Part shown: piece by piece, positions 26,796 to 33,519 of the stretch
Position numbering within the stretch: position 1 is the stretch's first letter
Layout of the letters: each line of letters starts with the position of its first letter
Assembly (NCBI GenBank): GCA_903864275.1
Contig: CAIPFE010000063.1
Location: 116,990-180,989 of the forward strand
DNA length: 64,000 bases
Direction of reading: 5' to 3'
From: an uncultured Mucilaginibacter sp.
GTDB lineage: Bacteria > Bacteroidota > Bacteroidia > Sphingobacteriales > Sphingobacteriaceae
Notes under the pieces: model-generated
The model's database searches: none
What the model saw: only the letters and a program-made list of their open reading frames with translations
What the model was told of the DNA's origin: nothing
Position numbers and translations under genes: made by a program

Positions 26796-27419
26796 TCAAA
26801 ACACCTGCTCCACTCTTTTATCCGGGCAATTCACTTTCTCGCTTTTCCTTGTGCCGTTTACTATAATATGCACAATATTTATCTGGTCGTCAAAAAGATT
26901 GTACACCAGGCTTACATCCACATCTACTTTTTTAACGGCGGGTATTTTATCCGATTCAAGGTAAACATCCACCGCCTCGCGGTTGATCTCGAAGCCCAGG
27001 TAGTTTAGTTTGGCGGGAGCGTTATCCGTTTTTATATTCAAATTAGCGGCGACGTACTGTTTGATCAGCGCATCCATAGCGGCATGCATTTCGGGTTTGT
27101 TAAGGTCGGTTTTGGCGTGGTATTGTTTGGCAAGTGCTGCCTCAAAATCGTCCGTAAAAATGGTGCAGATCACTTCCAGCTTGTTGTCCTTGCTGTTGTA
27201 CTCAATATTGCTGGTGCTTACATGGATTGGGTGAAATTTTGCGCGGCTTAATAAACCTTCCGTCATGCCGAACTTGTTTCGGCACCCCACAGACAGGTAA
27301 CCGACGGACGGGCGGGCTGTATGGCGCTCACTTGGCAAGTGAGGTGCTGAAACAAGTTCAGCATGACATAGCAAAAGCAGGTAACAATATAATAACGGTT
27401 GATAAATAATTGCCCGCAT
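26796..27419 (-). CDS. DUF6702-like exported protein with a repeat inserted in its signal-peptide region
   Basis: 207 residues as read from the ATG at 27419. Residues from about 57 on (KFHPIHVSTSNIEYNS, CTIFTDDFEAAL) match exported DUF6702-type proteins usually found with HupE. The first 17 residues (MRAIIYQPLLYCYLLLL) look like a signal peptide, but residues about 18-53 are encoded by a 106-nt palindromic repeat and give an unrelated segment including CHAELVSAPHLPS. The frame stays open across it. Either the gene tolerates the insertion, or another start is used, or it is decaying. Confidence 0.7.
   Translation of the reverse strand: MRAIIYQPLLYCYLLLLCHAELVSAPHLPSERHTARPSVGYLSVGCRNKFGMTEGLLSRAKFHPIHVSTSNIEYNSKDNKLEVICTIFTDDFEAALAKQYHAKTDLNKPEMHAAMDALIKQYVAANLNIKTDNAPAKLNYLGFEINREAVDVYLESDKIPAVKKVDVDVSLVYNLFDDQINIVHIIVNGTRKSEKVNCPDKRVEQVF
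27262..27367. repeat. palindromic repeat inside the DUF6702-like reading frame (family C)
   Basis: Terminal 25-nt arms (27262-27286 and 27343-27367) are inverted copies with two mismatches; a shared core is GAACTTGTTTC / GAAACAAGTTC. The centre holds a smaller CTCACTTGGCAAGTGAG hairpin. This type of repeat is widespread in Bacteroidota, usually between genes. Confidence 0.85.
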
Positions 27420-27484
27420 AGCGTATTTCGGTTTTTATTATAGAAAAACGCCCTAAATTAGCGCTTTCAACCGTTAGTTTTATA

Positions 27485-28063
27485 ATGTCCGACTTTGCTT
27501 TTTATTTTAAGATGGGTTGGGAGCATATCATCAGCAAAGATGCCTTAGACCATCAGCTGTTTATCCTCGCCCTGGCATGCGTTTATACAATCGGCGACAT
27601 TAAAAAAGTACTGATATTAGTTACCGCGTTTACCATAGGGCATTCGTTAACCCTGGCCTTAAGTGTGTACGATATTATCCGTTTCAGCAGCAGGTGGGTT
27701 GAGTTTTTAATACCCTGCACCATATTCATCACAGCGCTGAACAATATCTTTCAAATTGATTCGGAGGGCAAAAGTGCCAGGATAAATTATTATCTTGCCC
27801 TGTGTTTCGGCTTGATACATGGCATGGGCTTTGCCAACGCCATCCGTATTATGCTGGCCACAGACCAAACCATCGGCTGGGGCCTGTTTGGTTTTAACGT
27901 AGGTTTGGAGGTGGGACAAATATTTTGTGTGGCGATAATTTTAGTTATCGGCATATTGTTCTTAAACGGCTTTAAAGTAAAAAGAAGGGACTGGATATTT
28001 TTCCTGTCCGCTGGTGTATTTGCGGTTTCGCTGATAATGGCTTTGGAACGGATGCCGTGGTGA
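27485..28063 (+). CDS. HupE/UreJ-family membrane protein
   Basis: 192 residues, six to seven helices. HGMGFANAIR near residue 117 and the early DHQLFILALACVYTI helix are the family marks. HupE/UreJ proteins are proposed metal (nickel or cobalt) transporters; in Bacteroidota they commonly neighbour DUF6702 proteins and M1 peptidases without hydrogenase or urease genes, as here. It is divergent from the DUF6702-like gene. Confidence 0.87.
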   Translation: MSDFAFYFKMGWEHIISKDALDHQLFILALACVYTIGDIKKVLILVTAFTIGHSLTLALSVYDIIRFSSRWVEFLIPCTIFITALNNIFQIDSEGKSARINYYLALCFGLIHGMGFANAIRIMLATDQTIGWGLFGFNVGLEVGQIFCVAIILVIGILFLNGFKVKRRDWIFFLSAGVFAVSLIMALERMPW

Positions 28064-28102
28064 TTTCGGATTTCGGAATTTCGATTTCGGATTTAGAATT
28101 TT

Positions 28103-28188
28103 TCCAACCCTCTTTCCGCAAAGCGAAGAGAGGGTCCCACAGCGAAGCGCAAGCGGGGTGAGTAAACTACGGAAGCGACATTAACGCC
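28103..28188. repeat. single family-A palindromic repeat
   Basis: Forward unit: CCAACCCTCTTTCCGC, hairpin to AGAGAGGGT, then GCGAAGCG and GGGGTGAGTAAACTA. Unlike the copies at 810-990 and 43688-43878 it has no inverted partner. Confidence 0.78.
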
Positions 28189-28193
28189 CTACC

Positions 28194-28230
28194 CAATGAA
28201 CTAATGAACTAATGAACCAATGGACTAACC
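28194..28230. repeat. octad repeat (ATGAACTA) upstream of parE
   Basis: Units ATGAACTA, ATGAACTA, ATGAACCA, ATGGACTA, ending 7 nt before the parE ATG. They supply three spare ATG triplets and may occupy the ribosome-binding region. Confidence 0.65.
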
Positions 28231-28237
28231 AAAAAAT

Positions 28238-30127
28238 ATGGCAGTAGATTATAGTGATGATAGTATCCGTTCGCTGGATTGGAAAGAGCATATCCGCCTG
28301 CGGCCGGGAATGTACATAGGCAAGCTGGGTGACGGTTCGGCTTATGACGATGGTGTATATGTTTTGCTGAAAGAGATCATTGACAACTCCATCGATGAGT
28401 TTGTGATGGGCGCCGGTAAAACCATTGAAGTAAGCATGAGCGACCATAAAGTATCCGTGCGCGATTACGGGCGCGGCATACCATTGGGTAAGGTGATAGA
28501 CTGTGTATCAAAAATAAATACCGGCGGTAAGTACGACAGCAAAGCCTTTCAAAAATCGGTTGGGTTGAACGGGGTGGGAACGAAAGCGGTGAACGCGCTT
28601 TCGAACTCGTTTATCGTACAATCGTATCGCGATGGCCGCACCAAAGTAGCTGAATTTGAGAAGGGCGAACTAATAAAAGAAGATCCCGAAAAGGATACTA
28701 CCCAGCGTAACGGTACGGCTATTAATTTTATTCCTGACGATACCATTTTTAGGCATTACCGCTTTATCCCTGAGTTTGTGGAGAGCATGATCTGGAACTA
28801 CGTGTTCCTTAACTCTGGGCTCACGCTGAACTTTAACGGGCAGAAGTTTTTTTCGGAGCGGGGACTTTACGACCTCCTTAACCGAAATTCGGATACCGAA
28901 ACCATGCGCTACCCTATCATCCATTTAAAGGGCGAGGATATAGAAGTTGCCCTGACCCATGGCCAGCAATACGGCGAGGAATATTATTCGTTTGTAAACG
29001 GTCAGCACACCACGCAGGGGGGCACGCACCAGGCGGCATTCCGCGAGGCGGTGGTGAAGACTATCCGCGAGTTTTATAAAAAGGAGTTTGACGCGTCTGA
29101 TGTCCGTGCTTCTATTGTGGCGGCTATTGCGATTAAAGTGCAGGAGCCGGTATTTGAATCGCAAACTAAAACAAAGCTGGGCTCGCAAAATATTGCGCAG
29201 GACGGGCCTTCGGTAAAGACTTTTATCAATGATTTTGTAAAGAAGGAATTAGACAACTACCTGCATAAAAACAAGGCCGTTGCAGATGCTCTTGAAAAAC
29301 GCATCTTGCAGTCTGAGCGTGAGCGTAAGGATATTGCCGGCATTAAAAAACTGGCCAATGAACGCGCCAAAAAAGCTTCGCTGCATAACCGGAAACTACG
29401 CGACTGCAAAGTGCATTTTGATGAAACCCACGAACGCCACCTGGATACCACCCTGTTTATTACCGAAGGTGATTCGGCCAGCGGGTCGATCACCAAATCG
29501 CGGGATGTGATGACACAGGCGGTTTTCAGTTTGAAAGGAAAGCCCCTTAACTGCTTCGGGCTGACTAAAAAAGTGGTTTATGAAAACGAGGAGTTTAACC
29601 TGTTACAGCATGCGCTGAACATTGAAGACGGACTGGACGATCTTAGATATAATAACATAGTAATAGCCACTGATGCAGATGTGGATGGCATGCATATACG
29701 GCTTTTACTGATGACTTTCTTCCTGCAGTTTTTCCCCGACCTGGTGAAGGCTGGTCATGTTTTTATTTTGCAAACACCCTTATTCCGTGTCCGTAATAAA
29801 AAGGAAACTATTTACTGTTACAGTGATGAGGAACGGCGCAATGCCATTGGCAAATTAGGCACAAAACCCGAGATCACCCGGTTTAAAGGTTTGGGCGAAA
29901 TATCACCGGATGAGTTTGGTTTATTTATAGGCAAAGATATCCGCCTCGATCCTGTTATCCTGAAAGACGCCAACATCAAAGCCCTGCTTGAATATTTTAT
30001 GGGTAAAAATACGCCGGCCCGGCAGCTGCACATCGTTAATAATTTAAGGGTTGAGAAGGACGATGAAAGCATTAACCCGCTGGTGGCGGAAGATGCGGAG
30101 GGGTTGAGTTTGCCGGTAGCGGTGTAG
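28238..30127 (+). CDS. parE: DNA topoisomerase IV subunit B
   Basis: 629 residues. The GHKL ATPase domain carries EIIDNSIDE (Mg-binding Asn near 49) and the GGKYDSKAFQKSVGLNGVG lid. The TOPRIM domain has TEGDSASG and DADVDGMHIR with its catalytic acidic residues. The length suits the ParE-like branch in Bacteroidota and not the longer GyrB. With the ParC subunit encoded 3.4 kb downstream on the same strand, it decatenates chromosomes. Six genes separate the pair, so they are not one transcription unit. Confidence 0.93.
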   Translation: MAVDYSDDSIRSLDWKEHIRLRPGMYIGKLGDGSAYDDGVYVLLKEIIDNSIDEFVMGAGKTIEVSMSDHKVSVRDYGRGIPLGKVIDCVSKINTGGKYDSKAFQKSVGLNGVGTKAVNALSNSFIVQSYRDGRTKVAEFEKGELIKEDPEKDTTQRNGTAINFIPDDTIFRHYRFIPEFVESMIWNYVFLNSGLTLNFNGQKFFSERGLYDLLNRNSDTETMRYPIIHLKGEDIEVALTHGQQYGEEYYSFVNGQHTTQGGTHQAAFREAVVKTIREFYKKEFDASDVRASIVAAIAIKVQEPVFESQTKTKLGSQNIAQDGPSVKTFINDFVKKELDNYLHKNKAVADALEKRILQSERERKDIAGIKKLANERAKKASLHNRKLRDCKVHFDETHERHLDTTLFITEGDSASGSITKSRDVMTQAVFSLKGKPLNCFGLTKKVVYENEEFNLLQHALNIEDGLDDLRYNNIVIATDADVDGMHIRLLLMTFFLQFFPDLVKAGHVFILQTPLFRVRNKKETIYCYSDEERRNAIGKLGTKPEITRFKGLGEISPDEFGLFIGKDIRLDPVILKDANIKALLEYFMGKNTPARQLHIVNNLRVEKDDESINPLVAEDAEGLSLPVAV

Positions 30128-30175
30128 GTTGGTTATGTGCATGTGCGACGAGCTACACCCGTCGTTGACATATTT

Positions 30176-30219
30176 CGCCCTTTCAGGGCTGTAGGTCTTT
30201 TTCAAGCCCTGAAAGGGCG
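30176..30219. repeat. CGCCCTTTCAGGGCT palindromic repeat
   Basis: Perfect 15-bp inverted arms (30176-30190 and 30205-30219) around a 14-nt T-rich loop, about 50 nt after the parE stop. It could terminate parE weakly. This arm sequence is familiar as a dispersed Bacteroidota repeat. Confidence 0.72.
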
Positions 30220-30304
30220 TTATATGCCAGCACAGGGCGAAGACCTGTGATATTTAGACAAAAAATTCCTACCTTGTATCCCCAATTATATCGAGGGAAT
30301 ACAA

Positions 30305-30811
30305 ATGACCAACCACGAAATAAAAGTAAACTTTAAAGAATACCAGTCTCTAAATGACTTAAGTAAACCCGACCATGATCTGTGCCTGGAAGCAGTAAAA
30401 GCAATGGAAACTTCACATTCCCCCTATTCAAAATTCAGGGTAGGAGCGGCATTGCGCTTACAAAGCGGGAAGATCATCCATGGCAGCAACCAGGAAAATG
30501 TGGCCTACCCATCAGGCCTTTGCGCCGAGCGGGTGGCGCTGTTCCAATGGGGCGCCAATTATCCAAACGACCCGATTGAGGCCATGGCAGTAACCGCCCA
30601 TACAGATGAGTTTGAAATTTTACAGCCTGTTACTTCCTGCGGCGCATGCCTGCAGGTATTGGCCGAATATGAAAAAAAACAAAATAAACCCATTGAAATT
30701 ATTTTGTTTTGCAATAAAGGCCCTGTTTGGGTAATGAACGGCGTTGAAAGCTTTTTGCCATTTTTATTTTTTGAAAACAGGCTTCTAAATGAGGTGAAAG
30801 GCGAAAGGTAA
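30305..30811 (+). CDS. cdd: cytidine deaminase
   Basis: 168 residues. The zinc site is complete: CAERVAL (Cys ligand plus catalytic Glu) near residue 76 and SCGACLQVL (two Cys ligands) near 112; YSKFRVGAAL is the N-terminal family block. It deaminates cytidine and deoxycytidine for pyrimidine salvage in the cytoplasm. The last residues (EVKGER) and the stop codon are made by a 7-nt tandem array, so array length sets the C-terminus. Confidence 0.93.
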   Translation: MTNHEIKVNFKEYQSLNDLSKPDHDLCLEAVKAMETSHSPYSKFRVGAALRLQSGKIIHGSNQENVAYPSGLCAERVALFQWGANYPNDPIEAMAVTAHTDEFEILQPVTSCGACLQVLAEYEKKQNKPIEIILFCNKGPVWVMNGVESFLPFLFFENRLLNEVKGER

Positions 30812-30855
30812 AAGGCGAAAGGTGAAAGGTGAAAGGTGAAAGGTGAAAGGTGAAA
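30793..30855. repeat. nine-unit heptanucleotide tandem array (GGTGAAA)
   Basis: Nine consecutive 7-nt units, the last five exactly GGTGAAA and the first four with C or A substitutions. It begins inside cdd and contains its TAA (30809-30811). A gain or loss of one unit would shift the reading frame at the end of cdd. Confidence 0.92.
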
Positions 30856-30888
30856 GAAATTGGGGTGTAAGTTCTTAAATTATCAATT

Positions 30889-31548
30889 ATGAAAACAAAA
30901 TTATTCTTGCTCTTTTTAGGTATTGCTTTCAGTACGCGGTTGTTTGCGCAGCAGGGTTTCCCGTTTGATAACGAGATCAGGGAGTTTAAGCACCAGGACA
31001 GTATTAAGTTCCCGCCGAAAAATGGCATTTTGTTTATTGGCAGCTCCTCTATTCGTAAATGGACAGACCTGGAGCAGCGTTTTGCCCGAAAACCCATCAT
31101 CAGGCGCGGGGTTGGCGGCTGCGAGCTTTGGCAGATCGTTGGTTATTATACGCCTTATATTTTATTCCCCTATCATCCGCGCAAAATTTTTATTTACGCC
31201 GGTGAAAACGATGTCGCCGCAGGCAAGAGCGGGGCATTTGTTTTTGAAGAGTTCCAGAAATTGTTGTCGATGATCGATAAGCAGTTACCCGGTGCTAAAG
31301 TTTATTTTATGTCGATAAAGCTAAGCCCCAGCCGGGCCAAATATTTTCCTGAGACAGCTATAGCAAACAAACTGATCAAAAACTATATTGCTGGCAAGCC
31401 AAACTGCACTTTTATTGATGTTGGTTCAGTAATATTGAAAGATCATTCGGCAGTACCCGATTCGTCGCTATTTCTTTCGGATTACCTGCACCTTAATAAC
31501 AAAGGGTACGATAAGTGGCAGAAGGTTTTGGAGCCTTATGTGAATTAG
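30889..31548 (+). CDS. secreted SGNH/GDSL hydrolase
   Basis: 219 residues with a signal peptide (MKTKLFLLFLGIAFSTRLFA). The blocks of SGNH enzymes are visible: the nucleophile serine in FIGSSSIRKW, the Gly of block II (RRGVGG), the Asn in GENDVAAG, and the D..H pair in LSDYLHLNNKGY. Such proteins are carbohydrate or lipid esterases; the exact substrate is unknown. It starts 33 nt after the heptad array and is convergent with the next gene. Confidence 0.87.
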   Translation: MKTKLFLLFLGIAFSTRLFAQQGFPFDNEIREFKHQDSIKFPPKNGILFIGSSSIRKWTDLEQRFARKPIIRRGVGGCELWQIVGYYTPYILFPYHPRKIFIYAGENDVAAGKSGAFVFEEFQKLLSMIDKQLPGAKVYFMSIKLSPSRAKYFPETAIANKLIKNYIAGKPNCTFIDVGSVILKDHSAVPDSSLFLSDYLHLNNKGYDKWQKVLEPYVN

Positions 31549-31565
31549 GTTAAAAGCTAAAAGGA

Positions 31566-31626
31566 CAAAGCGGAAAGCTTAAAGCTGAAGCGCATTTTTT
31601 TGCTTTCTTCTTTAAGCTTTCTGCTT
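31566..31626. terminator. bidirectional terminator-like inverted repeat
   Basis: 16-nt arms at 31566-31581 and 31611-31626 pair with one mismatch (AAAGCGGAAAGCTTAA against TTAAGCTTTCTGCTTT). It lies between two convergent stops. A 7-T run sits in the loop and not after the stem, so termination strength is uncertain. Confidence 0.6.
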
Positions 31627-31639
31627 TCACCTCCTCTTC

Positions 31640-32065
31640 TCAGGAAAACACACTATAAACATTAGTGATCTTCCATCCATTACCGGTGTTGGCAATAGTT
31701 ACATAGTTGCTGCGCACAAAGCCTTCGTACTTCATGTCCACTTTTACAACGGCAATATTGGCATTGCTTTCAACTACCGAAGTGCTGGTAGTGCAGGTTT
31801 GCTCAGTATTTTTGTTTGCTTGTAAAAAATCGAGCATTTGTTTTTTGCTGAAGCTAAGCACAGTTTTTCCGCGCAGCATGCTAAATTGGGCCGATTGATC
31901 TAATACGTCATTCAGGCCTTGTAACTTGCCGCGTGTCATTGCGTCAACGTAGGTGTTAATGGCATGGTTTTCAGTTAGTGTTCCGTCGTTGGCATTGTTC
32001 GCCTTTACGGCGGTGCCAACTGCAAGCAGGGCCAGGCCAAGCAGGATTGATTTTAAGGTTTTCAT
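31640..32065 (-). CDS. secreted NTF2-like protein
   Basis: 141 residues from the ATG at 32065, which begins a signal peptide (MKTLKSILLGLALLAVGTAV). A longer reading from 32149 adds 28 implausible residues. The mature domain (INTYVDAMTRGKLQGLNDVL, then VVKVDMKYEGFVRSNYVTI) fits the NTF2/lumazine-binding-like fold. No catalytic residues can be named. Monocistronic. Confidence 0.75.
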   Translation of the reverse strand: MKTLKSILLGLALLAVGTAVKANNANDGTLTENHAINTYVDAMTRGKLQGLNDVLDQSAQFSMLRGKTVLSFSKKQMLDFLQANKNTEQTCTTSTSVVESNANIAVVKVDMKYEGFVRSNYVTIANTGNGWKITNVYSVFS

Positions 32066-32298
32066 AATATTAAAATTTAAATTGTTGTGTTTCGTTTTGT
32101 GGCTATATGACAACACTCCTATTTGATTAGTTACACCACAAAAACCCATTTGGCGTTATTTAACAAACATTTAACAGTTCTGTTGTTTAGCCCCTAAGTC
32201 TGAAGCACTGAAGACGCGGGTGCGGTAACATGAATTAACATTATCTTTATTTTTAACTTAAGACTTCCGACTTTTGGCTAACGACTTTACTAAACAGC

Positions 32299-32805
32299 AT
32301 GATCGAGTTCAATACTATTATTTTACAATTTGCGGAACAGGGCGAAAAAACCGGGTGGAGCTATATCGAGATCCCGCCCGACCTGGCGCAGCAATTAAAG
32401 CCAGATAATAAAAAATCATTCAGGGTACGGGGCATGCTGGATGGGCTTGCGGTAAAAGGAATGGCCTTAATGCCTATGGGCGATGGCAATTTTATTATGG
32501 CATTGAAAGCCGAGGTGCGAAAAGGTATTCATAAAAATGCCGGGGCGATGCTGCAGGTAAGAATTGAAGAAGATACAGAATATAAAGTGGAGGTTCCGGA
32601 TGACCTTCAGGAATGCTTTGACTTTGAGCCGGAGGCGCTTGATTTTTTCAACAGCCTGCCAAAATCGCACCGTGATTATTTTATAAAATGGATAGATGGC
32701 GCGAAAACGAATGAAACCCGGGCCAAACGCATCATAAATACACTTAACACTATGCTAAGAAAATGGAACTACGGGCAGATGTTAAGGGCCATGAAAAAGG
32801 AATGA
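32299..32805 (+). CDS. DUF1905/YdeI-like protein
   Basis: 168 residues. Residues 1-95 match the DUF1905 barrel (WSYIEIPPDLAQQL, FRVRGMLDG) and the C-terminal part is the YdeI/OmpD-associated helical block (FFNSLPKSHRDYFIKWIDGA, TRAKRIINTLNTML). Cytoplasmic; molecular function not established for the family. Convergent with the next gene, with no gap. Confidence 0.82.
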   Translation: MIEFNTIILQFAEQGEKTGWSYIEIPPDLAQQLKPDNKKSFRVRGMLDGLAVKGMALMPMGDGNFIMALKAEVRKGIHKNAGAMLQVRIEEDTEYKVEVPDDLQECFDFEPEALDFFNSLPKSHRDYFIKWIDGAKTNETRAKRIINTLNTMLRKWNYGQMLRAMKKE

Positions 32806-33156
32806 TCATTTTACTAAATACGTATCCATTAAGAGACTGTATAACTTTTTTGTGCCTCCGAAAATCCCAGACCATCCCCGGTTATTTCCGTCGGCAAAAT
32901 AGGCATCCTGGAGTTCACCGTTCAAACCATAATATTCAATCTTTACCCAATTATTAATAAAATCGCGACCTTGTTTGCCGTAAGAAATTGAGGATAATTG
33001 ATTTATGATTAAATTAGTATCGTTACCTCTAAAGATTATTCCCTTAGTATTTACCGTTAGCACTCCAATATCTTTCATTGCCATTACTTGAAAATCTTTC
33101 CATGTATTTGCTGAAGGGAGATACCAGACATTTTCCAAAATAAATTCAGTAGACAT
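32806..33156 (-). CDS. uncharacterised protein, PH-like pattern
   Basis: 116 residues without signal or membrane segment. Alternating strands (DIGVLTVNTKGIIFRG, WVKIEYYGLNGELQDAYFAD) ending in a helix suggest a small PH-like barrel. I do not recognise a family. It is 26 nt downstream of the antitoxin-like gene and likely shares its transcript. Confidence 0.55.
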   Translation of the reverse strand: MSTEFILENVWYLPSANTWKDFQVMAMKDIGVLTVNTKGIIFRGNDTNLIINQLSSISYGKQGRDFINNWVKIEYYGLNGELQDAYFADGNNRGWSGIFGGTKKLYSLLMDTYLVK

Positions 33157-33182
33157 AATTGTGTTTAGGCTTTATCAAAATA

Positions 33183-33422
33183 TTAACGATGTTTTAATTT
33201 TTCTTCCATGTGAGCCATAACATATTCATGGGAATGCACACGTCCTGCTTCCCCGTCTGCCAGGCCGGCTTTTATGCCTTCAATTGCCGCTTCAGGGAGA
33301 TCGCCCCAATCGTCATCGTCACTATCGTCCGCAAGTTCAAACTTTATGCCCATACGGGAAAATACGGCTTGTATTTCCGGCAAATCCCGTTCTTTGTCTA
33401 TTTGTGCTGTTAGCGTTGTCAT
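33183..33422 (-). CDS. small acidic antitoxin-like protein
   Basis: 79 residues: a short strand (MTTLTAQID), an acidic stretch (ELADDSDDDDWGDLPE), then AAIEGIKAGLADGEAGRVHSHEYVM, which strongly resembles the C-terminal half of antitoxins that accompany RelE/ParE-like toxins in Bacteroidota. No RelE/ParE-like toxin is encoded next to it. It may be an orphan. Confidence 0.55.
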   Translation of the reverse strand: MTTLTAQIDKERDLPEIQAVFSRMGIKFELADDSDDDDWGDLPEAAIEGIKAGLADGEAGRVHSHEYVMAHMEEKLKHR

Positions 33423-33519
33423 ATTATCAAAATTACTAACATATCAGCTATGTTCATAATTTCCGTTAACAAATTTCGTGCTATCCCTTATATTTACCAA
33501 TCCATATTTTTAACCGGGA

